Shown here: piece by piece, positions 1 to 6,061 of the stretch | How the letters are laid out: every line of letters begins with the position of its first letter | Position numbering within the stretch: position 1 is the first letter of the stretch | Assembly: GCA_041476545.1 (NCBI GenBank) | Contig: JBGOTP010000118.1 | Span: forward strand, 1-13,426 | Source: JBGOTP01 sp041476545 | Lineage (GTDB): Bacteria > Acidobacteriota > Vicinamibacteria > Vicinamibacterales > CAVVIG01 | Direction of reading: 5' to 3' | DNA length: 13,426 nucleotides | Translations under genes and position numbers: made by a program | Notes under the pieces: model-generated | The model's database searches: none | What the model saw: only the letters and a program-made list of their open reading frames with translations | Told to the model about the DNA's origin: nothing

Positions 1-9
1 CGGCTGGTG

Positions 10-1155
10 TTATTGAGAGCTTCCGTGTGGCTCTGCCGACAACATCTCTCCGTACAAGTCGAGATAGCGATGGGCAGTGCGGTCGATGCGAAAACACGCA
101 TTGACTCTCTGGCGTCCGGCCTCTCCCATCCGCTGCCTCAAGTCTGGATCCTCGAGTAAAGCAACGAGCTTCTGTGACAGCGCGTGGTTGTCTCCGGCTG
201 GTACCAAGTAACCGGTGACGCCTTCGACCACCACCTCCGGGTTCCCGCCAACCGCGGTCGCGACCACCGGTAGGCCCGCGTTCATCGATTCCAACAACGT
301 GATGGACAGGCCTTCGGAGAACGATGTGAGCACCGACACATCCATCATCGCGTAGAACCGATCGATATCTTCTCGAAATCCCGCAAAGACCACGTAACTC
401 TGTATTCCCAGTCTCTCCGCCTGTTCTCTCAGAACCCCTTCGTCGGTCACACGGCCCACCAGCACAAATCGCGCTGCCGGGACGGCGCCGACGACTTCAG
501 GAATCGCGTCCAGAAGGTTTGCGGCCCCCTTCACCGCCCTGTTGAGATTCGCGACCATACCGACAACCACGTGATTGGGGTCCAAGCCCAGTTCATGACG
601 AGCCTCCACGGCTCCCAGACGCCCGTGCAAGGTCGGCGCGATGCCATTGTGAATCACGACAACACGATTGGGATCGAGGCCTTCCCTGGCGAGCACGACC
701 TCTCTGACCGCATTCGACACGCACACCACGCGGTCCGGAAGAGAACGCGTCAGACGCAACAGGAAATACTCCTGCCGACCCCAACTGAATCCCTGATCTT
801 CACGGTTCTCGACCAGATACTGGACCAACCCGAGAAGCTTGAGCATTCGTCCGTAGATGATTGGCCAGAAGAAATACGCATGCAGAATGTCCGGGACCGT
901 GCGTTTGACCACGTCTCGCAGCTGCAACAGCCTTCGAATCTGGTTGATTGGGTAGATGGTGATGCCGCGCAACGGGGTCGCCATCTCAACGACGCAATCC
1001 GGCACGACTCGCGCCGTCCTGATTGCGTAGCTGAAAATGCCCACGTGCCAATCTGAGCGATCCCAATGCCGAATCATGCCAAGCACATGGTTTCCGGTTC
1101 CACCGCCAAAATCGTCCATGACAATCAGCACGCTGCGATCTCGACGGCTTGTCAT
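10..1155 (-). CDS. GT4-family glycosyltransferase
   Basis: 381-residue protein with the two-lobed GT-B layout of glycosyltransferase family 4. The N-terminal acceptor lobe opens with a Rossmann-like strand (SVLIVMDDFGGGTGNHV, residues 8-24), and the donor lobe follows from about residue 190. Family-typical signatures are VVCVSNAVRE (143-152), VIHNGI (167-172), FVLVGR (230-235) and the nucleotide-sugar E-x7-E motif FSEGLSITLLESMNAG (E281 and E289). It should transfer a sugar from a nucleotide donor onto a lipid-linked glycan on the cytoplasmic membrane face; donor and linkage cannot be read from sequence. No signal peptide or membrane helix is evident. Length is normal for GT4, and the gene is complete (ATG at 1153-1155 on the complement, TAA). 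It diverges from the GNAT-like gene with only 44 bp between starts. Related GT4 enzymes are regular members of XrtA/PEP-CTERM EPS loci, which supports a role in the same polysaccharide. Confidence 0.9.
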   Translation of the reverse strand: MTSRRDRSVLIVMDDFGGGTGNHVLGMIRHWDRSDWHVGIFSYAIRTARVVPDCVVEMATPLRGITIYPINQIRRLLQLRDVVKRTVPDILHAYFFWPIIYGRMLKLLGLVQYLVENREDQGFSWGRQEYFLLRLTRSLPDRVVCVSNAVREVVLAREGLDPNRVVVIHNGIAPTLHGRLGAVEARHELGLDPNHVVVGMVANLNRAVKGAANLLDAIPEVVGAVPAARFVLVGRVTDEGVLREQAERLGIQSYVVFAGFREDIDRFYAMMDVSVLTSFSEGLSITLLESMNAGLPVVATAVGGNPEVVVEGVTGYLVPAGDNHALSQKLVALLEDPDLRQRMGEAGRQRVNACFRIDRTAHRYLDLYGEMLSAEPHGSSQ

Positions 1156-1157
1156 GA

Positions 1158-1179
1158 TCGGCTTTCGACATCAAGCCGA
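1158..1179. promoter_or_regulatory. Inverted repeat in the divergent GT4/GNAT spacer
   Basis: Perfect 7-bp arms TCGGCTT (1158-1164) and AAGCCGA (1173-1179) are separated by 8 nt and occupy half of the 44-bp gap between two divergent start codons. It could be a shared operator, or a hairpin in either 5' leader. The spacer is too short to hold two ordinary non-overlapping promoters, so at least one promoter probably lies inside the opposite gene. Confidence 0.35.
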
Positions 1180-1199
1180 CGGCAGACTACAATCGTGAA

Positions 1200-2360
1200 G
1201 TGATCGGACCTTTTCATGTGAGAGCGTCAGACTACACTACGCAAGAGTGGTTGAAAACTGCACCGCTATGGGAGTCCGTCTACTCCGCGGCATCAAACCC
1301 TTCATTTTTTCTCCGGCGCGACTGGGTAGAAACCTGGCTGGAAGTATTCGGCAACCAACTGCGAGTACGATTTCTTGTGTTCGAGCGGGACGGGGCCGTT
1401 GCCGGGATCTGCCTGTTAGTCGACCAGGTCAGTCGCCACGGTCCGATTCGAACGCGGCAATTGTACCTGAATACAGCCGGAGAGCCTTCAGGGCAGAGCG
1501 TGTCCGTTGAGTTCAATGCGCTGTTGTGTCGTTCAGGAATGGAAGCCGACATGGCTGTCGCACTCGCGGGATTCATCGCCCGAGAGCCGTGGGACGAATT
1601 TCTTGTCAACGGAATGACGGAATCCGCATTCGGTGATGTGAGCGCGGCAACACGCGGCCTTGCGGATCCAGATCCCACGTGGAGTGTGGACTACTATGTC
1701 GATCTCGCCCGCCTGCGCGCTGAGAAACGGGACTACGTCGCCGCCCTCTCGAAGAATACACGGGACCAGATACGACGGAGCTCGCGGCTCTATGCCGGCG
1801 GCGGAGCCGTGGAGGTCACGCCCGCGAAGGACGACGACCAGGCACTCGCGATGCTCGATGAACTGGCATCCCTGCATCAGGCTGCGTGGACGGAGCGGGG
1901 GAAACCCGGCGCCTTCTCGTCGGAACAGTTCCGCGCGTTTCACGACAAGCTCATTCGCCGGACGTTTGCCAAAAACCTGGTCCAACTGCTTCGCGTGAGC
2001 GCCGCTGGCGAAACAGTCGGTATTCTCTACTTCTTCATTCACGGGACGCTGGTTCACTTCTATCAATCCGGGCTGACCTATCGTGACGACAACCGGTACA
2101 AGCCCGGTGTCGTCAGCCATGCTGCGGCCATCCAGTACTGGAGCGACCAGGGAATGGACGCATACGACTTCATGGCCGGCGATCCTGGTGAGATTCGATA
2201 CAAGAAGTCGCTTGGGACGGATTCTCGACAGCTGGGGTGGATCACGTTCGAGCGGAGGAACCTGAAGATGTATTCGATCAAGGGTATCAGGGCTCTCAAA
2301 CGTTCGCTCGCAGCGTTCACGAAGAGGCGCACAATCGCACCGGTCATCCTTGAGGGATGA
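1200..2360 (+). CDS. FemAB/CelD-like GNAT-fold protein of EPS locus
   Basis: 386-residue protein resembling the CelD/BcsL acetyltransferases (GNAT domain 6) and the FemAB-like proteins associated with XrtA/PEP-CTERM loci. It has two GNAT-like halves. The first contains WVETWLEVFG (42-51). The linker has the diagnostic LSKNTRDQIRRSSRLY stretch (183-198). The second half carries YFFIHGTLVHFYQSG (277-291) and the C-terminal acyl-CoA-site-like YDFMAGDPGEIRYKKSLG (322-339). The family transfers acyl or aminoacyl groups to cell-envelope glycans, so acylation of the EPS or its precursor is the likely job; the donor is unknown. No signal peptide is evident, so it should be cytosolic. The GTG at 1200 is the chosen start, with no clear Shine-Dalgarno; an in-frame GTG six codons later is an alternative. 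The 3' end overlaps the convergent EBP gene by 17 nt. Confidence 0.85.
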   Translation: MIGPFHVRASDYTTQEWLKTAPLWESVYSAASNPSFFLRRDWVETWLEVFGNQLRVRFLVFERDGAVAGICLLVDQVSRHGPIRTRQLYLNTAGEPSGQSVSVEFNALLCRSGMEADMAVALAGFIAREPWDEFLVNGMTESAFGDVSAATRGLADPDPTWSVDYYVDLARLRAEKRDYVAALSKNTRDQIRRSSRLYAGGGAVEVTPAKDDDQALAMLDELASLHQAAWTERGKPGAFSSEQFRAFHDKLIRRTFAKNLVQLLRVSAAGETVGILYFFIHGTLVHFYQSGLTYRDDNRYKPGVVSHAAAIQYWSDQGMDAYDFMAGDPGEIRYKKSLGTDSRQLGWITFERRNLKMYSIKGIRALKRSLAAFTKRRTIAPVILEG

Positions 2361-3543
2361 CGGCCCTGGGCGCCGTGCGGACCGGCGCGCTCGACAGCCG
2401 GAAGTTCTGGAAGGGCAAGTGACATTCGTGCTTGCGAAGGAAGCTCTGAAAACGCTTGTAGTCGCCGTCCGCCATCCCGAACAGGCGCGTGAGGAGCCGG
2501 TAGTTGCCGTTGGTGTGTTCCAGTCCGGTCTGCACGATCTTTCGAAGGTCGGTGCGTGTGAGATCCCGTGACATGAACCCGGGGTACACGGCCGACCAGA
2601 ACGACTCTCGCTGCTCCAGCATGCGCGCCGTCAGTTCTCCCGCGACCGACGGGCGGGACGGCTCGTCGACGAGGGATTGAGCTGCCACTCCGACAGTCCG
2701 GCTGACATCTGCCGGAAGGTCGGCGGGGTGTATCGGTTGTCCGTTGGATTTCAAGACCAGCCGCTCAACGACATTCTTGAGTTCGCGAATGTTGCCAGAC
2801 CACCGATGGGCCACGAGCACATTCATGGCTGCCGGTGTGAGCTGAACGCGTGAGACACGATGCTGCCGGCTGCAGAGATCCAGGAAATGATCGACAAGCA
2901 GCGGGATGTCCTCAGCGCGTTCGCGGAGCGGCGGGACCGAGATTCGGATGACGTTCAATCGGAAGTACAGGTCATCGCGAAACGCACCCGAGGCGACCTG
3001 TACCTGCAGGTCGCGATTGGTCGCGGTGATGAGCCGCGCGTTTACCCGGATGTGCGCGCGATCGGCGCCGATGCGCTGAATCTCGCCGGTCTCGAGAAAG
3101 CGGAGCAGCACGACCTGCATCCGCAGGCTCATTTCACCGACCTCGTCGAGGAAGACGGTACCGTTCTGCGCCATCTCCAGCAGGCCGGGCTTGTCGCGAT
3201 ACGCGCCCGTGAAACTTCCGCGCATGTGTCCGAAGAGCTCCGATTCAAGCAGCGAATCGGGGACGCCGGCGCAGTTCACGGTGACGAGCGGCGCCGAGGA
3301 CCGGGTGCTCCGGTGGTGGATGAGGCGCGCCACCACTTCCTTCCCGGCGCCGGTTTCGCCAGTGACGAGTACCTTGGCATCTGAGCGCGCGGCGCATTCG
3401 ACGTCGTCCTGGACTCGCCGGATGGCCGCACTGCCGCCGAGCATTCGTGTTTCTGGTCGAGCTGGTGTGGTCGGATAGGCGCGCGCGCGAGCATATCCAT
3501 CTTCACGGCGTTCGTGTTCACGGCGTTCGTGGTTCGCAGTCAT
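2344..3543 (-). CDS. sigma54 enhancer-binding protein without N-terminal sensor domain (EBP-1)
   Basis: 399-residue sigma54-dependent activator. The AAA+ domain starts almost at once: Walker A GETGAGKE (62-69), sigma54-contact loop GSFTGA (109-114, where GAFTGA is usual), Walker B VFLDEVGEM (130-138), ATNRDL (174-179), RLNVIRISVPPLRER (195-209) and HRWSGNIREL (246-255). It should hydrolyse ATP to open sigma54-RNA polymerase complexes. There is no receiver, GAF or PAS domain; the first ~35 residues are low complexity, with an HERREHERRE repeat. The C-terminus is not a standard Fis helix-turn-helix. It has RESFWSAVYP (312-321) and GNYRLLTRLFGM...DYKRFQSFLRKHEC (346-374), shared almost residue for residue with the divergent EBP at 3912. 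A 16-residue tail beyond that shared block overlaps the convergent GNAT gene. ATG at 3543 is the chosen start; M34 (codon at 3444) just before the AAA domain is an alternative. Targets are probably sigma54 promoters in this locus (inference). Confidence 0.9.
   Translation of the reverse strand: MTANHERREHERREDGYARARAYPTTPARPETRMLGGSAAIRRVQDDVECAARSDAKVLVTGETGAGKEVVARLIHHRSTRSSAPLVTVNCAGVPDSLLESELFGHMRGSFTGAYRDKPGLLEMAQNGTVFLDEVGEMSLRMQVVLLRFLETGEIQRIGADRAHIRVNARLITATNRDLQVQVASGAFRDDLYFRLNVIRISVPPLRERAEDIPLLVDHFLDLCSRQHRVSRVQLTPAAMNVLVAHRWSGNIRELKNVVERLVLKSNGQPIHPADLPADVSRTVGVAAQSLVDEPSRPSVAGELTARMLEQRESFWSAVYPGFMSRDLTRTDLRKIVQTGLEHTNGNYRLLTRLFGMADGDYKRFQSFLRKHECHLPFQNFRLSSAPVRTAPRAVIPQG
3502..3531 (-). 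repeat. Exact 15-bp tandem repeat inside EBP-1 N-terminus
   Basis: Two perfect 15-bp copies (3502-3516 and 3517-3531) encode HERRE twice near the EBP-1 N-terminus. The unit is a multiple of three, so copy-number change by slippage would keep the frame. A short GC alternation lies just downstream in the gene, at 3479-3489. The in-frame unit mildly supports translation from the upstream ATG. Confidence 0.85.
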
Positions 3544-3600
3544 CGCTTGCCGACCGCCAATGGACTAAAGTCGCCAGGCATTAAGAGCATAATGGAGAGC

Positions 3601-3627
3601 TTAATATGACTCTATAGACATTGTCAA
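3601..3627 (-). promoter_or_regulatory. Possible sigma70-type promoter for EBP-1
   Basis: On the minus strand a perfect -35 hexamer TTGACA (3627-3622) is followed after 15 nt by TATTAA (3606-3601), a 4/6 match to the -10 consensus. The spacer is shorter than the ideal 17 nt. The implied transcript would start roughly 50 nt before the EBP-1 ATG. Tentative. Confidence 0.25.
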
Positions 3628-3845
3628 CCTCGAAAGTTGATGCAAAAGGCGAGTACACACTCTCAGGCTCTTTGGGGGCGCGGTTCGCCGGGCCAAAAGT
3701 CGCCGAAAGAGATGACTTTATTCGTCAGTCTTCCCACCGGAGTGACTTCTCCCAGTCCATCCCGCCGCCCGACCAGCGTCGCCCTCATCTTGTTAAGCAA
3801 TGACCATTGAACAAGTTACGTCCCGCTGGCACAAATCCGCCGCGC

Positions 3846-3860
3846 TGGTGGTGTCCTTGC
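3846..3860 (+). promoter_or_regulatory. sigma54-type -24/-12 promoter upstream of EBP-2
   Basis: TGGTGGTGTCCTTGC, followed by A, has GG at -24 and TTGCA at -12 with exactly the 10-nt GG-to-GC spacing sigma54 requires. The bases between the boxes diverge from TGGCACG. A perfect TGGCAC box also sits at 3827-3832, but no TTGC follows it at the right distance. The expected transcription start near 3872 gives a leader of about 40 nt before the ATG at 3912. Its place ahead of an EBP gene suggests auto- or cross-activation. Confidence 0.55.
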
Positions 3861-3899
3861 ACTTGGGGCAGATGCTTCGAGTTCCAACGGTGTGATCGC

Positions 3900-3905
3900 A
3901 GGAAG
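3900..3905 (+). promoter_or_regulatory. Ribosome-binding site deciding the EBP-2 start
   Basis: AGGAAG lies 6 nt before the ATG at 3912. This supports that start over an in-frame TTG at 3807, which has no ribosome-binding site and would put the sigma54-type promoter inside the coding region. Confidence 0.7.
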
Positions 3906-3911
3906 ATATTA

Positions 3912-5024
3912 ATGAGACAAAACGACTACGTGCAGATGATCGGGAATAGCCTCGTCATGTCCGAACTCAAGGACGAGATCGAACGCGTCGCGCGTTCGGA
4001 CGCCAAGGTGCTGATCACCGGCGAGAGCGGCGTCGGCAAGGAAGTTGTCGCCCGTGCGATTAACTCCGCGAGTGTGCGGGCGCAGCATTCCTTCGTGCCT
4101 GTGAACTGCGCCGGGATTCCCGAAACGTTGTTGGAGTCGGAGCTGTTCGGCCATGTGAAAGGGAGTTTCACGGGCGCGTATCGCGACAAGCCCGGCAAGC
4201 TCGAGATGGCCAACAACGGCACGATCTTCATGGACGAGATCGGTGAGATGACGCTGCGCATGCAGGGTCTGCTGCTCCGATTCCTGGAGACCGGTGAAAT
4301 CCAGAAGGTGGGGGCCGAACGAGTCAGCATGGTGACCAATGTCCGGGTCATTGCCGCCACCAACCGCAGCCTGCGCGACATGATCAGTCAGGGACAGTTC
4401 CGAGAGGACCTGTTTTACCGGCTGAACGTGATTCACCTGGTGGTACCGTCGCTCAGGGAGCGCCGCGATGACATCCCGGTGCTCATCGAACATTTCATCA
4501 GGCGATACGCGAGCGAAACCAACGGAAACGGTCACGGTGCGGTTGGCGTAAATGGTGGCGCACGCTACATCGCGCGCGACATTGCGCCCGAGGCAGTTGC
4601 AGCCCTGAGGGAGTACTCCTGGCCAGGGAACGTGCGCGAACTCGAGAACGTCATCGAGCGGCTTGTCGTCACCGGTCGCCGAGAAGTGATTCAGGTTGAA
4701 GACCTCGGCCCGGAAATTCGCACCCCCAGTTCCACTGGCATGCGGGCGCGCAAGGAGCGGCGCCGCAGTGTCGCGGACGACCTATTCAAAAAGCTCCGGG
4801 AAGAACGCGAGTCGTTCTGGAGCACGGTATACCCGCTCTACATGAATCGCGAGATCACGCGCGGCAACATCCGGGATCTCGTTCACAAGGGTCTCGAGGA
4901 GGCGCGCGGGAACTACAAGATCGTCCTGCGTCTCTTCAACATGGAATCGCGAGACTACAAGCGGTTTCTCAACTTCCTCCGGAAACACGATTGCCAGCTT
5001 CCGTTCAAGGAATATCGGCAGTAG
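3912..5024 (+). CDS. sigma54 enhancer-binding protein without N-terminal sensor domain (EBP-2)
   Basis: 370-residue sigma54 activator, paralogous to the divergent EBP at 2344-3543. Walker A GESGVGKE is at 37-44, the sigma54-contact loop GSFTGA at 84-89, Walker B IFMDEIGEM at 105-113, AATNRSL at 148-154, LNVIHLVVPSLRERRDDIP at 171-189 and YSWPGNVREL at 235-244. A Gly/Asn-rich insert (about 201-217) is absent from EBP-1. No receiver, GAF or PAS domain precedes the AAA+ module, so activity must be controlled by expression, a partner protein or the C-terminus. That C-terminus (about 289-370) repeats the block seen in EBP-1: RESFWSTVYP (299-308), GNYKIVLRLFNM (333-344), DYKRF (348-352) and FLRKHDCQLPF (355-365). 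Spacing suggests a degenerate Fis-like DNA-binding end with an added N-terminal part (inference). Start chosen from the AGGAAG site; the preceding sigma54-type element suggests a feedback loop. Confidence 0.9.
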   Translation: MRQNDYVQMIGNSLVMSELKDEIERVARSDAKVLITGESGVGKEVVARAINSASVRAQHSFVPVNCAGIPETLLESELFGHVKGSFTGAYRDKPGKLEMANNGTIFMDEIGEMTLRMQGLLLRFLETGEIQKVGAERVSMVTNVRVIAATNRSLRDMISQGQFREDLFYRLNVIHLVVPSLRERRDDIPVLIEHFIRRYASETNGNGHGAVGVNGGARYIARDIAPEAVAALREYSWPGNVRELENVIERLVVTGRREVIQVEDLGPEIRTPSSTGMRARKERRRSVADDLFKKLREERESFWSTVYPLYMNREITRGNIRDLVHKGLEEARGNYKIVLRLFNMESRDYKRFLNFLRKHDCQLPFKEYRQ

Positions 5025-5026
5025 CG

Positions 5027-5036
5027 CCGACGTCGG
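5027..5036. promoter_or_regulatory. 10-bp palindrome just after EBP-2
   Basis: CCGACGTCGG is a perfect palindrome starting 2 nt after the EBP-2 stop codon. It has no loop and no T-tract, so it is a poor terminator; a dimeric regulator site is possible. The GACGTCG core recurs in the larger palindrome at 6467-6481 but also inside coding DNA, so specificity is unproven. Confidence 0.2.
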
Positions 5037-5202
5037 GGTCCCAAAAGAGATTCAGTGCAATATGCGATAATTGTTGTGTCAAGAGCGGCTTAACGTCGCT
5101 GGCAGACAGCTTTGTAGCTTTGTATCCGGGGTGTCCGACGGCAGTACCGAACGGGTTTCCCGCACTCTTGGGGGGCGTACCCGGACATCGACAGTGTAGC
5201 CG

Positions 5203-5886
5203 ATGAAGAAACGGCAGAGCCAGATTCGCATTTTGATCGCTGACGACCACCCGGTCGTTCGCGAGGGATTGCGCAGGCTGCTCGACGCTGAAGCCGATTT
5301 CAATGTCGTCGGCCAGGCGGCTGACGGCGTGGAGGCCCTGGAGCTCGTTCGAGAGCTTCGCCCGGATGTGTTGATGCTCGACCTCATGATGCCCCGATCC
5401 TCGGGGATGGAGGTCCTCCGCGAGCTATCGAAGACAGCAACCAACTGCCGGGTGATTCTCCTGGCCGCCGCGCTCGAACGCGCACAGATCGTCGAAGCGC
5501 TTCAGCTGGGGGGCCGTGGCGTCGTCTTGAAGGAGGCGGCGACGGATCTGATGTTCAAGAGCATTCGGACCGTCATGGCGGGACAGTACTGGATCGGCCG
5601 CGAGAGTATTTCGGACTTAATCGGCTATCTGCGGGAGCGACAACCCGCGGAAGCGCCGCCCTCGAAGCCGAACTTCGGGCTGACGCGCCGCGAATTGCAG
5701 ATCGTGGCGGTGATCGTTGCCGGCTACACCAATAAGGACATCGCCGAACGGTTCAAGCTCAGCGAGGACACGGTCAAGCACCACCTTTCCAACACATTCG
5801 ACAAGCTCGGCGTGTCGAATCGCCTGGAACTTGCCCTCTTTGCCATCAACCACAAGCTGGTGGAAGAGGATCATCCGGCACTTTAG
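5203..5886 (+). CDS. NarL/LuxR-family response regulator
   Basis: 227-residue two-domain regulator. The receiver spans about 8-125: acidic pair D14-D15, phosphoacceptor D60 in VLMLDLMMPRSSG, and K110 in VVLKEAA. A linker follows, then a LuxR/GerE HTH at about 160-216 (LTRRELQIVAVIVAGYTNKDIAERFKLSEDTVKHHL and onward to KLGVSNRLELALF). It should bind DNA as a phosphorylation-controlled dimer. The conserved Thr/Ser switch position after beta-4 is alanine (A88 in RVILLAAALE), while the other catalytic residues are intact. No histidine kinase is encoded in the window, so its partner is elsewhere. ATG at 5203 is the first sensible start ahead of the receiver strand; the ribosome-binding site is weak. 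It lies 178 nt after EBP-2 and precedes an orphan HTH gene whose sequence resembles its output domain. Control of the EPS operon is inferred from position. Confidence 0.93.
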   Translation: MKKRQSQIRILIADDHPVVREGLRRLLDAEADFNVVGQAADGVEALELVRELRPDVLMLDLMMPRSSGMEVLRELSKTATNCRVILLAAALERAQIVEALQLGGRGVVLKEAATDLMFKSIRTVMAGQYWIGRESISDLIGYLRERQPAEAPPSKPNFGLTRRELQIVAVIVAGYTNKDIAERFKLSEDTVKHHLSNTFDKLGVSNRLELALFAINHKLVEEDHPAL

Positions 5887-5892
5887 TGCCAG

Positions 5893-5916
5893 ATGGCCCC
5901 GTCACCAAAGGGCCAT
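5893..5916 (+). terminator. Hairpin after the response regulator
   Basis: ATGGCCC (5893-5899) and GGGCCAT (5910-5916) form a perfect 7-bp stem with a 10-nt loop, 7 nt after the stop codon. No T-run follows, so it is not a canonical rho-independent terminator. It may stabilise the 3' end or partly terminate before the orphan HTH gene. Confidence 0.4.
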
Positions 5917-6026
5917 TCTCCAGCCCCCACAAGTGGTGAACTCTACTGTACGCGCTGGGCTTTGGGCAGACTCCCTATGCGGGGTTCTAGCTCTACCGCG
6001 CTCGGGAAGCACGGCCTCGGAGAAAC

Positions 6027-6060
6027 GCGGTGGGGAATTTCGTGCGGTGGGGAATTTCGT
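6027..6060 (+). repeat. Exact 17-bp tandem repeat before the orphan HTH gene
   Basis: The unit GCGGTGGGGAATTTCGT occurs twice without mismatch (6027-6043 and 6044-6060), ending one base before the ATG at 6062. Each unit contains GGGGAA; the second places it at 6049-6054, 7 nt from the start codon, where it can act as the ribosome-binding site. The repeat may be a duplicated ribosome-binding site, an operator pair or a slippage product. Confidence 0.9.
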
Positions 6061-6061
6061 A

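Larger units (their letters stand above)
3544..3911. other. 368-bp divergent control region between the two EBP genes
   Basis: This is the only gene-free stretch over 300 bp. The part next to EBP-1 (about 3575-3660) is visibly richer in A/T than the coding DNA around it. It holds a minus-strand TTGACA, the direct repeat AAAGTCGCC (3567-3575 and 3696-3704), an AAAGTC/GACTTT inverted pair (3696-3701 and 3714-3719), a second TGACTT at 3743-3748, a TCAAC/GTTGA pair (3624-3628 and 3636-3640), and the sigma54-type element before EBP-2. A TTG-started reading frame at 3621-3803 has no ribosome-binding site or recognisable product and is not called as a gene. Confidence 0.7.

Noticed and set aside
571..1056. 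Plus-strand open frame opposite the GT4 gene
   Set aside because: Lies wholly antisense to a gene with clear GT4 motifs; its translation has no recognisable domain and is the usual by-product of high-GC coding DNA.
3545..3560. Minus-strand TGGCGGTCGGCAAGC as a sigma54 promoter for EBP-1
   Set aside because: GG-N10-GC spacing is right, but the -12 box is AAGC and it abuts the start codon, leaving no leader.
3621..3803. 60-codon open frame in the EBP intergenic region
   Set aside because: Starts at TTG without a ribosome-binding site, resembles no protein, and coincides with repeats and promoter-like elements.
3807..3911. N-terminal extension of EBP-2 from TTG 3807
   Set aside because: No ribosome-binding site there; the extension is Trp/Cys-rich and not EBP-like; AGGAAG before ATG 3912 and the sigma54-type element inside the stretch favour the later start.
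5100..5115. TGGCAGACAGCTTTGT as a sigma54 promoter for the response regulator
   Set aside because: The -24 box looks good, but TTG is one base too far away and the required GC is missing at -12; sigma54 tolerates little spacing change.
5717..6061. Upstream extension of the orphan HTH gene
   Set aside because: The frame is open but overlaps the response-regulator gene out of frame and reads through non-protein-like sequence; the ribosome-binding site supports ATG 6062.
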